DNA from: HKCCE3408 sp039191215
GTDB lineage: Bacteria > Pseudomonadota > Alphaproteobacteria > Rhodobacterales > Rhodobacteraceae
Assembly: GCA_039191215.1 (NCBI GenBank)
Contig: JBCCXT010000049.1
Location: forward strand, 1-29,412
DNA length: 29,412 bases
Reading direction: 5' to 3'
Every line of letters starts with the position of its first letter. Position 1 is the first letter of the stretch. Shown here one piece after another: positions 1-8,379 of the stretch. The notes below the pieces were generated by a model. That model worked only from the letters and a program-made list of their open reading frames with translations, made no database searches and had not been told where the DNA came from. The translations under genes were made by a program, and so were the position numbers.

Positions 1-855
1 CGCTTCGCCAAACGCCACCGCTTTACCGGCGATGACATGCATCAACGGGCCGCCCTGGATGCCAGGAAAGATGGCGGAGTTGAATTTCTTGGCCAGCGCC
101 TCGTCATTGGTCAGGATCATGCCGCCGCGGGGCCCGCGCAGGGTTTTGTGCGTTGTAGTGGTGGCGACATGGGCGTGCGGGAACGGCGAGGGATAATGCC
201 CGGCGGCCACAAGGCCGGCAAAATGGGCCATGTCGACCAGCAGATAGGCGCCGACGCTGTCTGCAATCTCGCGCATGCGGGCGAAATCGATGATGCGCGG
301 GATGGCTGAGCCGCCAGCGATCAAGAGCTTGGGTTGATGGGCCGTTGTCATCTCGGCGACCTGGTCGTAGTCGATCTCCATATCCTGGCGGCGCACACCG
401 TATTGCAAAGCGTTGAACCATTTGCCTGACTGGTTCGGACGTGCGCCATGGGTCAGGTGGCCGCCTGCATCGAGGCTCATGCCAAGGATCGTGTCACCGG
501 GTTGGATCAGGGCTTGGAAAACGCCCTGATTTGCCTGCGAGCCGGAGTTGGGCTGCACATTTGCAAACCCGCAACCAAAAAGCTGTTTGGCGCGGTCTAT
601 GGCAACGTTTTCGGCGACATCGACATGCTGGCATCCGCCATAATACCGTCTGCCTGGATAACCTTCGGCATATTTGTTGGTCATGACCGAGCCCTGCGCC
701 GCCAAGACCGCAGCGGAGACAATGTTTTCCGACGCTATCAGCTCGATCTCATCGCGCTGGCGGCCCAATTCGGCGCCGATCGCGGCCGCAATATCAGGAT
801 CGCGGGTCTCGAGGCTTTCGGTGAAAAATCCAGCGTCGCGGTGCGGGGCGTTCAT
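1..855 (-). CDS. glyA: Serine hydroxymethyltransferase, N-terminal part (cut by window edge)
   Basis: PLP enzyme that interconverts serine plus tetrahydrofolate and glycine plus 5,10-methylene-THF in the cytoplasm, the main source of one-carbon units. The minus strand gives 285 uninterrupted codons from ATG at 855 to the window edge. Family motifs are clear: IELIASENIVS near residue 38, NKYAEGYPGRRYYGG near 60, NVQPNSGSQAN near 99, the DMAHFAGL stretch near 208 and TTTTHKTLRGPRGG with the PLP lysine at about residue 237. Family members are about 420-435 aa, so roughly a third (C-terminus) lies outside. A GGGAG ribosome site sits about 8 nt before the ATG. It is divergent from nadK. Identification is firm. 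Confidence 0.97.
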   Translation of the reverse strand, partial: MNAPHRDAGFFTESLETRDPDIAAAIGAELGRQRDEIELIASENIVSAAVLAAQGSVMTNKYAEGYPGRRYYGGCQHVDVAENVAIDRAKQLFGCGFANVQPNSGSQANQGVFQALIQPGDTILGMSLDAGGHLTHGARPNQSGKWFNALQYGVRRQDMEIDYDQVAEMTTAHQPKLLIAGGSAIPRIIDFARMREIADSVGAYLLVDMAHFAGLVAAGHYPSPFPHAHVATTTTHKTLRGPRGGMILTNDEALAKKFNSAIFPGIQGGPLMHVIAGKAVAFGEA

Positions 856-1190
856 TTGAGCTCTCCCGTGGGTCATGAGTGACGAATGTCGCGCCCGTTT
901 AGGGCAATTGCGCTACCGGGGGAAGCCGGGAATTGAGCGCCGTGCCGTGCAAATTGACACGGGCGCACGCCAAGGTCGCGCCAGACCGTTACGGTCCCGA
1001 TAGAAAGCCAGATGCAAAGGGCGCGGCCCTTGCAATGCGCGTTCAAGCCACAAAGAAACGCGCGGCAGCCTGCAATAGAAGCTGGCCTTCCACACGATCC
1101 CGGCAAATGCCGCGCGGCTTCACAACCCCGAGGGATTGCGTTTTGTCACGCTGCGGGGGACAGATGGGCCAAGATAGGCGCGGGAGAGCC
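856..1190. other. Divergent intergenic region glyA / nadK, no gene seen
   Basis: This 335-nt gap separates two divergent genes and must hold both promoters. I see a perfect -35-like TTGACA at 954-959, but no acceptable -10 at 16-18 nt on that strand. The frame of nadK stays open upstream across much of the gap, yet the translation there resembles no NAD kinase sequence. No tRNA, riboswitch fold or terminator was recognised. Confidence 0.5.
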
Positions 1191-1958
1191 ATGTCAGATC
1201 AGCTCAAAATCGCTTTTTTGGCGTCCGAGGCCGAGCCCGCGCAACAGGCACTGGCTGAATTAGTTGCGCTATACGGCCATGTTGCACCGGACAACGCGCA
1301 AGTCATTGTCGCTTTGGGTGGGGACGGCTTTATGCTGCAGACCCTGCACCGCACGGAACATCTGCCGGCACCGGTCTACGGCATGAATCGCGGCACGGTC
1401 GGTTTTTTGATGAATGAATTCAGCGCATCAGGGCTTTTGGACCGCTTGGCTGCAGCCGATGAGGAGGTGATCAACCCATTGCGCATGCGGGCCCGCGCCC
1501 GCAGCGGCGATGTGCACGAAGCCTTGGCGATCAACGAGGTCAGCTTGCTTCGCCAGGGCGCTCAGGCCGCGCGCCTGCGCATCTGGGTCGATGAGCGGTT
1601 GCGGATGGAGGAATTGGTCTGCGACGGGGTCATGGTGTCCACGCCTGCTGGATCAACGGCCTATAATTATTCCGCCCACGGGCCGATCTTGCCCATCGGC
1701 GCAGAGGTGCTGGCGGTAACAGCTGTGGCAGCGTTCCGGCCGCGGCGCTGGCGCGGCGCCTTGATCCCGAAACGTGCCTCGGTGCGCTTTGAAGTGATGA
1801 ACCCGCCCAAACGCCCGGTCATGGCTGTCGCCGACAGCTCCTCTGTGGCTGATGTGGTTGCGGTTGAGGTGCAATCGGAACCGGCCATCCGCCACCGCAT
1901 CTTGTTCGACGAAGGCCACGGCCTTGAGGAACGGCTGATCCGCGAACAATTCGTCTGA
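1191..1958 (+). CDS. nadK: NAD kinase
   Basis: ATP-dependent phosphorylation of NAD to NADP in the cytoplasm. The 255-aa product has the diagnostic ALGGDG motif at residues 41-46, the GMNRGTVGFLMNE segment near 64-76, the INEVSLL segment near 114-120 and the GVMVSTPAGSTAY motif near 146-158, in the family order. Length fits the short alphaproteobacterial form. The ATG at 1191 was chosen because GGGAG (1183-1187) lies a few nt upstream and homology starts right there (LKIAFLAS); the frame is open further upstream but without family similarity. The next gene downstream, 144 nt away on the same strand, is a malic enzyme of the NADP type. Confidence 0.95.
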   Translation: MSDQLKIAFLASEAEPAQQALAELVALYGHVAPDNAQVIVALGGDGFMLQTLHRTEHLPAPVYGMNRGTVGFLMNEFSASGLLDRLAAADEEVINPLRMRARARSGDVHEALAINEVSLLRQGAQAARLRIWVDERLRMEELVCDGVMVSTPAGSTAYNYSAHGPILPIGAEVLAVTAVAAFRPRRWRGALIPKRASVRFEVMNPPKRPVMAVADSSSVADVVAVEVQSEPAIRHRILFDEGHGLEERLIREQFV

Positions 1959-2061
1959 GAGGTGGCGGTGGTTCGGGCGCAGTCGGCGTCTACACGATGC
2001 CAATTCGTTGGCGACAAGCCAAAGCCCTTCAAAACAATGACGCGACTTGCGCTCAGCCTGT

Positions 2062-2096
2062 CCCCTCCCTAATGCTCGGGCGAGGGTAGAGGAGGG
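2062..2096 (+). promoter_or_regulatory. Possible hairpin masking the maeB ribosome binding site
   Basis: The leader holds a CCCCTCC run (2062-2068) that can pair with the GGAGGG at 2091-2096, which contains the maeB Shine-Dalgarno (AGGAGG, 2090-2095, about 7 nt before the ATG at 2103). A shorter competing pairing, CCCT 2067-2070 with AGGG 2083-2086, would leave the site free. The strong ribosome site itself is certain; the switch is only an inference from complementarity. Confidence 0.3.
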
Positions 2097-2102
2097 CGCC
2101 AA

Positions 2103-4382
2103 ATGGCCGACAGCAAGACCACCGACATTCGCGATGCGGCGCTGCGCTATCACGAAGACCCCAAGCCCGGAAAGCTCGAGATCCGTGCCACCAAACCCTT
2201 GGCCAATGGCCGCGATCTGGCGCTGGCTTATAGCCCGGGCGTCGCGGAGGCCTGTCTGGAGATCAAAGAGGATGCCGGTCATGCCGCGCGTTATACCGGT
2301 CGGGGCAATTTGGTGGCCGTGGTCTCGAACGGCACGGCAGTCCTGGGCCTCGGCAATATCGGTGGTCTGGCCTCCAAACCGGTGATGGAAGGCAAGGCAG
2401 TTCTGTTCAAGAAATTCGCCAACATCGATTGTTTTGACATCGAGTTGGATGAGCCCGACCCCGAGCGCGTCGCCGATATTGTCTGCGCGCTGGAGCCGAC
2501 TTTTGGCGCCATCAACCTCGAAGACATCAAGTCACCGGATTGTTTCATCGTCGAAAAATTGTGTCGCGAGCGGATGAACATCCCCGTTTTTCACGACGAC
2601 CAGCACGGCACGGCAATTGTTGTGGGTGCCGCGGCTACGAACGCCTGCCGCGTCGCTGGCAAGACTTTTGCGGAGATCAAGATCGTCTCCACCGGCGGCG
2701 GGGCTGCGGGGATCGCCTGCTTAGATATGCTGCTGAAACTCGGGGTGAAGCGGGAAAACATTTGGCTTTGCGATCTGGCAGGCCTTGTTCACGCCGGGCG
2801 AGAGGCCGACATGACGCCGCAAAAGGCGGCTTATGCTCAGCCTGGCGGGCCGCGCGGCTTGGGCGACGTGATTGCCGGTGCGGATCTGTTTTTGGGCTTG
2901 TCGGGCCCGAATGTGTTGAGCGCGGATATGGTTGCCAAAATGGCCAAGCGCCCGATCATCTTTGCGCTCGCCAACCCCACGCCAGAGATCATGCCCGAGG
3001 CGGCACGCGCAGTCGCACCGGATGCGATCATCGCCACAGGTCGGTCGGATTTTCCGAACCAGGTCAACAATGTGCTGTGCTTTCCGTTCATTTTTCGCGG
3101 CGCGCTGGACGTTGGAGCAACCGATATTAATGACGCCATGAAAGTGGCATGCGTCGAAGGCATCGCAGAGCTTGCGCGAGCGACAACATCGGCCGAAGCG
3201 GCAGCCGCCTATAAAGGCGAAAGGCTAAGCTTCGGGGCCGATTATCTGATCCCCAAACCGTTTGATCCGCGCCTGATGGGCGTTGTCGCCTCTGCCGTGG
3301 CAGGTGCCGCGATGCAAAGCGGCGCGGCCACGCGGCCTTTGCCCGATATCGACGCCTATAAGGCGTTGCTGGATCAGTCGGTGTTTCGCTCCGCACTCAT
3401 CATGCGCCCGGTCTTTGAGGCGGCAGCTTCGACTTCACGCCGGTTGGTCTTTGCCGAAGGTGAGGATGAGCGGGTCATCCGCGCAGCCCACGCCATGCGT
3501 GAGGAGATGACTGATACGCCGATTTTGATCGGGCGGCCTGACGTTATCGCCGGTCGCGCCGAGCGGGCCGGGCTGAAGCCTGAGGCCGTCGCGGGCTTTG
3601 AATTGGTTAATCCCGAACAGGATGCGCGCTACCGCGAATATTGGGAGAGGTATCACGGCCTGATGGCGCGGCGCGGCGTGACGCCTGATCTGGCACGCGC
3701 GATCATGCGCACCAATACCACCGCGATCGCTGCCGTCATGGTGCAAAAGGGCGATGCCGACAGCCTGATCTGCGGCACATTCGGACAATATTTGTGGCAC
3801 TTAAAGTATGTCACCGAAGTGCTGGGAACAGACGAATTGCACCCGATCGCCGCGCTCAGCTTGGTGATCCTAGAAGACGGGCCGCTTTTCGTCGCTGACA
3901 CGCAAGTCCACCAAGACCCAGGCCCCGGTGAGATTGTCGAGACGGTTATTTCTGCCGCGCGGCATGTCCACCGTTTTGGGATCGAGCCGAAAATTGCCCT
4001 GTGCTGTGCAAGCCAGTTTGGCAATCTCGATAGCGGGTCGGGGCGGAAAATGCGCGCGGTCCTGGAACGGCTTGATGCGATGGATGTCGATTTCGAATAT
4101 GAAGGGGAGATGCAGCTCGACAGTGCGCTTGACCCAGCCCTGCGGGCGCGGATTTTTCCGCAATCGCGGATGGAAGGCGCTGCCAATACGCTTGTATTTA
4201 CCTCAACCGATGCGGCCGGGGCTGTCCGCAACACCCTGAAACAGAAAGCCGGTGGACTGGAGGTTGGCCCGATCTTGATGGGTATGGGTAATCGGGCCCA
4301 TATCGTAACGCCCGCTATCACCGCGCGAGGATTGTTGAATATCTCCGCCTTGGCCGGAACGCCGGTGAGCCATTACGGATGA
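2103..4382 (+). CDS. maeB: NADP-dependent malic enzyme with C-terminal phosphotransacetylase-like domain
   Basis: Oxidative decarboxylation of malate to pyruvate, producing NADPH. The 759-aa protein has a malic N-domain (YSPGVAE near residue 43, the NGTAVLGLGNIGG stretch near 76, NLEDIKSPDCF near 138, FHDDQHGT at 163-170) and an NAD(P)-binding domain with TGGGAAGIA near 197. From about residue 420 a PTA domain follows (FAEGEDERVIRAA; RTNTTAIAAVMVQKGDADS). In MaeB-type enzymes this domain is generally regarded as regulatory (acetyl-CoA binding) rather than catalytic; that is family knowledge, not shown here. A strong AGGAGG precedes the ATG. It follows nadK, and a GC-rich hairpin repeat follows its stop. 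Choice of NADP over NAD rests on the domain architecture. Confidence 0.95.
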   Translation: MADSKTTDIRDAALRYHEDPKPGKLEIRATKPLANGRDLALAYSPGVAEACLEIKEDAGHAARYTGRGNLVAVVSNGTAVLGLGNIGGLASKPVMEGKAVLFKKFANIDCFDIELDEPDPERVADIVCALEPTFGAINLEDIKSPDCFIVEKLCRERMNIPVFHDDQHGTAIVVGAAATNACRVAGKTFAEIKIVSTGGGAAGIACLDMLLKLGVKRENIWLCDLAGLVHAGREADMTPQKAAYAQPGGPRGLGDVIAGADLFLGLSGPNVLSADMVAKMAKRPIIFALANPTPEIMPEAARAVAPDAIIATGRSDFPNQVNNVLCFPFIFRGALDVGATDINDAMKVACVEGIAELARATTSAEAAAAYKGERLSFGADYLIPKPFDPRLMGVVASAVAGAAMQSGAATRPLPDIDAYKALLDQSVFRSALIMRPVFEAAASTSRRLVFAEGEDERVIRAAHAMREEMTDTPILIGRPDVIAGRAERAGLKPEAVAGFELVNPEQDARYREYWERYHGLMARRGVTPDLARAIMRTNTTAIAAVMVQKGDADSLICGTFGQYLWHLKYVTEVLGTDELHPIAALSLVILEDGPLFVADTQVHQDPGPGEIVETVISAARHVHRFGIEPKIALCCASQFGNLDSGSGRKMRAVLERLDAMDVDFEYEGEMQLDSALDPALRARIFPQSRMEGAANTLVFTSTDAAGAVRNTLKQKAGGLEVGPILMGMGNRAHIVTPAITARGLLNISALAGTPVSHYG

Positions 4383-4420
4383 AAATATGTCGAGTTGCGC
4401 ATCGGTGGGCGCGGCTTCTC

Positions 4421-4545
4421 GGGCCACGGGGGCCCTCGGCGCCGCGCGCCGGCTGGCAGCTTTTTGCAGGGGGTGGACCCCCTGCACCCCCGGGCGGCAA
4501 TTTTCCGCGGCAGCGCGGCGCGGCGAGGGCTCCCCGAATGGGGGG
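4421..4545. repeat. GC-rich intergenic hairpin repeat, copy A
   Basis: Between maeB and prpE lies a GC-dense block with several hairpins: gggcc/ggccc at 4421-4435, a perfect 10-bp stem at 4465-4474 and 4477-4486 with a 2-nt loop, and CCCC/GGGG around 4532-4543. The stretch 4460-4494 closely matches 25067-25098 in copy B, sharing the 16-mer CCCCTGCACCCCCGGG. Similar CCCCCGGG-type intergenic blocks are, from memory, frequent in Rhodobacterales genomes. A role in transcription termination or mRNA 3'-end stability is inferred. Short open frames through this block are composition artefacts. Confidence 0.6.
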
Positions 4546-4660
4546 CTTGAGGCGCGCCGCTCCGTAGTGCGACATGCGGCAATTGCACCTGCTTGGCAAT
4601 CTCTGTCCGCGCGACCTAAGCTGCGGCCCAGGGAGACGCGCGCGGCGTAAGGAGGCAGAT

Positions 4661-6556
4661 ATGGGATATCGCGACATATACGAGGCAGCCAAGGAGGATC
4701 CGGAAGCCTTCTGGATGGAAGCCGCCGCATCGATCGACTGGGATGAACCGCCCAGCAAAGCGCTTTTTGCTGATCGCGCCCCGCTTTATGAATGGTTTGC
4801 TGACGGCAAGCTCAACACCTGCTGGAACGCCGTTGACCGCCATGTTGAGGCCGGTCATGGCGCGAGCAGCGCGATCATCTATGACAGCCCCGTCACCGGC
4901 ACGATCAAAAAGATCAGCTACGCCGAGCTTCAAACCCGCGTCGCCTCGCTTGCAGGTGCGCTGGCGGCCAAAGGCGTCGGGATCGGTGACCGCGTCATCG
5001 TATATATGCCCATGGTGCCCGAAGCGCTTGAGGCGATGCTGGCCTGCGCACGGATCGGCGCGATTCATTCGGTCGTGTTTGGCGGCTTTGCCGCGCAGGA
5101 GCTCGCCACCCGCATTGACGATGCCCAGCCCAAAGCCATCATCGCGGCAAGTGCGGGGATAGAGCCCGGCCGCGTGGTCCACTACAAGCCGCTACTTGAT
5201 GGCGCCATCAATCTGGCCAGCCATAAGCCTGATTTTTGCGTGATTTTCCAGCGTGATGAAGAGGTTGCTCAGCTTGTTCCCGGCCGCGATGTCAACTGGC
5301 ACGAGTTCCAATTCGGTACCGAGCCTGCGGCCTGTGTGCCGGTACCTGGCAACCACCCTGCATATATCCTCTACACTTCGGGCACGACCGGCCAGCCCAA
5401 AGGTGTGGTGCGGCACACAGCCGGGCATCTCGTGGCGCTCAATTGGACGATGCGTAACCTCTATGACATGAACCCCGGAGAGGTCTTCTGGGCAGCCTCG
5501 GATGTCGGCTGGGTCGTTGGCCATTCCTACATCGCCTATGCGCCGTTGACCTATGGCTGCACCACCATCTGCTTTGAGGGTAAACCTGTCGGCACTCCGG
5601 ATGCAGGCACGTTCTGGCGTGTGATCCGCGACCATAGCGTGAAATGCCTTTTCACGGCGCCGACGGCGTTTCGGGCGATTAAGCGCGAGGATCCGACCGG
5701 CGCCCTGGTCGGCGATTACGATCTTTCATCGCTCGAAAGCCTGTTTCTGGCCGGCGAGCGGGCCGATCCCGACACAATCGCCTGGGCTGAAGACAAGCTC
5801 GGCGTGCCGGTGATTGACCATTGGTGGCAGACCGAAACAGGCTGGTGCATTGCCGGCAACCCGTTGGGCATAGAAAAGTTACCCATAAAGCTCGGTAGCC
5901 CAGCCGTGCCGATGCCGGGCTACATTGTCGAGGTCCTTGATGAGGCGGGCCATCCCTTGCCGGCAGGCGATTTGGGCGCAATCGCCATCAAGCTGCCGCT
6001 GCCGCCCGGCACATTGCCCACGCTTTGGAATGCCGAGCAGCGCTATCGCAAAAGCTACCTCGATCACTTTCCAGGCTATTACGAGACAGGGGATGCGGGA
6101 TACATTGATGAGGATGGCTATCTCTACATCATGGCGCGCACCGATGACGTGATCAACGTGGCCGGCCACCGACTGTCGACTGGGGCCATGGAGGAAGTGC
6201 TCGCCAGTCATCCAGATGTTGCAGAATGTGCGGTAATTGGCCCGTCCGACCCCCTAAAAGGCCAACTTCCTGTCGGATTTTTATGCCTCAACGCCGGAAC
6301 GGATAAGGCCGCAGACACGGTGATTGCGGAATGTGTGACCCTGGTGCGCAAGCAGATCGGGCCTGTGGCCGCGTTTAAATCGGCCGTGGTGGTCGACCGG
6401 CTGCCCAAGACTCGTTCGGGTAAGATTTTGCGGGGCACAATGGTCAAAATCGCCGATGGCCAAGATTTTAAGCCGCCCGCGACAATCGATGATCCGGTCA
6501 TTCTCGACGAGATCGGTGCCGCGCTTAAATCGCTCGGGTATCCCGCCGCTGGCTAG
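4661..6556 (+). CDS. prpE: Propionate--CoA ligase (propionyl-CoA synthetase)
   Basis: Activates propionate to propionyl-CoA through an acyl-AMP intermediate in the cytoplasm. The 631-aa ANL-superfamily protein has the P-loop-like YTSGTTGQPKGVVR near residue 236, the DVGWVVGHSYI segment and the YETGDAGYIDEDGYLYI motif, and ends with the acylation-site region PKTRSGKILRG, whose lysine is about residue 588. The GWVVGHSYI wording, the short N-terminus and the KREDPTG segment favour PrpE over acetyl-CoA synthetase, although acetate may also be used. Start: ATG 4661 with GGAGG at 4651-4655; the frame is open upstream but runs into the repeat block. It stands alone between copy A of the repeat and the nucleoside operon; no prpBCD genes are nearby. 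Confidence 0.9.
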   Translation: MGYRDIYEAAKEDPEAFWMEAAASIDWDEPPSKALFADRAPLYEWFADGKLNTCWNAVDRHVEAGHGASSAIIYDSPVTGTIKKISYAELQTRVASLAGALAAKGVGIGDRVIVYMPMVPEALEAMLACARIGAIHSVVFGGFAAQELATRIDDAQPKAIIAASAGIEPGRVVHYKPLLDGAINLASHKPDFCVIFQRDEEVAQLVPGRDVNWHEFQFGTEPAACVPVPGNHPAYILYTSGTTGQPKGVVRHTAGHLVALNWTMRNLYDMNPGEVFWAASDVGWVVGHSYIAYAPLTYGCTTICFEGKPVGTPDAGTFWRVIRDHSVKCLFTAPTAFRAIKREDPTGALVGDYDLSSLESLFLAGERADPDTIAWAEDKLGVPVIDHWWQTETGWCIAGNPLGIEKLPIKLGSPAVPMPGYIVEVLDEAGHPLPAGDLGAIAIKLPLPPGTLPTLWNAEQRYRKSYLDHFPGYYETGDAGYIDEDGYLYIMARTDDVINVAGHRLSTGAMEEVLASHPDVAECAVIGPSDPLKGQLPVGFLCLNAGTDKAADTVIAECVTLVRKQIGPVAAFKSAVVVDRLPKTRSGKILRGTMVKIADGQDFKPPATIDDPVILDEIGAALKSLGYPAAG

Positions 6557-6686
6557 TCCTGTGATCTGGATTGGCAACTGGTTGGCTGAGCGCCTTGGAT
6601 CATATGCACCCGGGCCAGCATCGGGGCGGGCCTTGTGCTTTGACGGCACCCGGCCCAGAGTATCGGCGTGAACTTTGGGGACGCTC

Positions 6687-7073
6687 ATGAAGCTTATCGA
6701 TGAGGCCGCGAAGGTCCGGGCCAATGCCTATGCGCCTTATTCAAATTTCCAGGTCGGTGCCGCGATTCTCTCGATCGAAGGCAACACATATGTGGGGTGC
6801 AATGTGGAAAACGCGGCCTATCCGGAGGGCACCTGCGCGGAAGCGGGCGCCATTGCGGCCATGGTGGCTGCGGGCGACCGGGCCATCGCCGAAATCGCCG
6901 TGATCGCTGACAGTCCCAAACCGGTGGCGCCTTGTGGTGGCTGCCGTCAGAAGCTTGCAGAGTTTTCGTCGGCCGATACGCCGGTGACGCTGGCCACAAC
7001 CACCGGCGCCCGGCTTGAGACCACCGTGGCGGCGCTCTTGCCCGGCGCCTTTGATGCGGACTACATGGGCTGA
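6687..7073 (+). CDS. cdd: Cytidine deaminase
   Basis: Hydrolytic deamination of cytidine and deoxycytidine to uridine and deoxyuridine. The 128-aa product is the usual length of the small homotetrameric zinc class. Visible are YSNFQVGAA near residue 18, the zinc and proton-shuttle motif CAE at 50-52 and PCGGCRQ at 82-88, giving the three cysteine ligands. I chose ATG 6687 because GGGGA (6677-6681) is well spaced and the protein begins MKLIDEAAKVRANAY, like family members; a TTG at 6675 in the same frame overlaps that ribosome site. It is the first gene of the nucleoside-catabolic operon, 1 nt ahead of deoA. Confidence 0.96.
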   Translation: MKLIDEAAKVRANAYAPYSNFQVGAAILSIEGNTYVGCNVENAAYPEGTCAEAGAIAAMVAAGDRAIAEIAVIADSPKPVAPCGGCRQKLAEFSSADTPVTLATTTGARLETTVAALLPGAFDADYMG

Positions 7074-7074
7074 T

Positions 7075-8379
7075 ATGGAAGCGCGCACGATCCTTGCCCG
7101 TCTGCGAGACGGAGAGACCCTGAGTGAGGCCGAGATCTATTGGTTCGTCAATGGGTTGAGCTTAGGCGATGTGACGGACGCACAGGCCGGCGCCTTCGCC
7201 ATGGGCATCTGCACGAACGGCCTTACACCTGCGGGACGCGTGCAGCTGACCCATGCAATGCGCGGCTCGGGCCGCACGCTTCATTGGGAACTGGACGGGC
7301 CCGTGGTCGACAAGCATTCTACTGGCGGAGTGGGCGATTGCACGTCGCTGGTCCTGGCTCCGGCTTTGGCCGCCTGTGGCGCCTATGTGCCGATGATCTC
7401 GGGCCGTGGCCTGGGCCATACAGGCGGCACGCTCGATAAGCTCGAAGCGATCCCAGGGCTGCGGACCCAAATGCCGGTCGATATTCTGCAAGACCTGGTC
7501 GCCGATATCGGCTGCGCCATTGTCGGCGCAACTGACGATATCGCGCCTGCCGACCGCCGACTTTATGCGATCCGCGATGTCACCGGCACCGTCACATCTA
7601 TCGATCTGATCACCGCGTCGATCCTTGCAAAGAAGCTCGCGGCGGGCAGCGAGGCGTTGGTCCTCGACGTAAAGGTCGGCTCGGGCGCGTTCATGCCCGA
7701 TCCAGAGGCCGCGCAAACCCTGGCGCGCAGCCTTGTTGAGACGGCGCAGGGCGCGGGCACCATGACCTCAGCGCTTCTAACGGATATGGACCAGCCATTG
7801 GCGACCAGTGCCGGCAATGCGCTGGAGGTGATCGCTGCGATGGAGGCGCTGACCGGGGACGGCCAATCAGCACTGGCGCGGCTCTCGGTGATGCTGGGTG
7901 GCGAGATTCTGGCGCTTGGTGGCCTTGCGGCGGATGCCGATGACGGCGCGGGGCGAATTGAGCGTGCCATTGCGCGCGGCGATGCGGCAGAGCGGATGGG
8001 CGAGATGATCGCGGCCCAGGGCGGACCGGTCGATTTCACCGACCGCTGGCGCGACAGGCTGCCTGCGGCACGCGCGATGGTGGACCTTTTCCCCGATGAG
8101 GCCGGATTTCTGGCAGCGGTCGATACCGCCGCTCTGGGCGAGGCGGTTGTGTCGCTTGGCGGCGGGCGGTTGGTGGCCGATGATCGGATCGACCCGGCCG
8201 TCGGCCTGACAGAGATCGCAAGGATCGGTGCGCGCGTTGATAACGAACGCCCGATTTGCCAGATCCATGCCCGCAACGCCGAAGCTGTCGAAGAGATCGC
8301 AGATACCCTGCGCGCTGCCTTTATCATCAGCGATACACGACCCGCAGCGCCGCCCTTGATCCATGGGCGGATCGATTAG
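7075..8379 (+). CDS. deoA: Thymidine phosphorylase
   Basis: Phosphorolysis of thymidine (and deoxyuridine) to the free base and 2-deoxyribose-1-phosphate. The 434-aa protein carries the glycosyltransferase-family-3 signature VDKHSTGGVGD (residues 78-88), SGRGLGHTGGTLDKLE (109-124) and later the KKLAAGSEALVLDVKVG region, all in the family order and at family length. The ATG at 7075 is 1 nt after the cdd stop, so translation is probably coupled; an upstream in-frame start inside cdd is not needed. The deoxyribose-1-phosphate product is the substrate of the next gene, deoB. DeoA proper and the pyrimidine-nucleoside phosphorylase Pdp are close relatives; length and operon favour DeoA. Confidence 0.93.
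   Translation: MEARTILARLRDGETLSEAEIYWFVNGLSLGDVTDAQAGAFAMGICTNGLTPAGRVQLTHAMRGSGRTLHWELDGPVVDKHSTGGVGDCTSLVLAPALAACGAYVPMISGRGLGHTGGTLDKLEAIPGLRTQMPVDILQDLVADIGCAIVGATDDIAPADRRLYAIRDVTGTVTSIDLITASILAKKLAAGSEALVLDVKVGSGAFMPDPEAAQTLARSLVETAQGAGTMTSALLTDMDQPLATSAGNALEVIAAMEALTGDGQSALARLSVMLGGEILALGGLAADADDGAGRIERAIARGDAAERMGEMIAAQGGPVDFTDRWRDRLPAARAMVDLFPDEAGFLAAVDTAALGEAVVSLGGGRLVADDRIDPAVGLTEIARIGARVDNERPICQIHARNAEAVEEIADTLRAAFIISDTRPAAPPLIHGRID

Noticed and set aside
954..959. Perfect TTGACA hexamer as nadK promoter
   Set aside because: No matching -10 hexamer at 16-18 nt; it lies over 230 nt from the start codon.
856..1190. Possible glycine or SAM-type riboswitch before glyA
   Set aside because: No conserved core or multi-stem arrangement could be recognised, and only a short leader precedes the glyA start.
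1653..2282. 209-codon minus-strand frame across nadK and maeB
   Set aside because: Crosses two well supported plus-strand genes and shows no family feature.
2540..3130. Long open frame overlapping maeB in another frame
   Set aside because: It is a codon-bias shadow of maeB: arginine- and cysteine-rich, with no domain, while the maeB frame carries all family motifs.
4379..4650. Several short proline- and arginine-rich frames between maeB and prpE
   Set aside because: They translate the GC-rich hairpin repeat and have no ribosome site or plausible composition.
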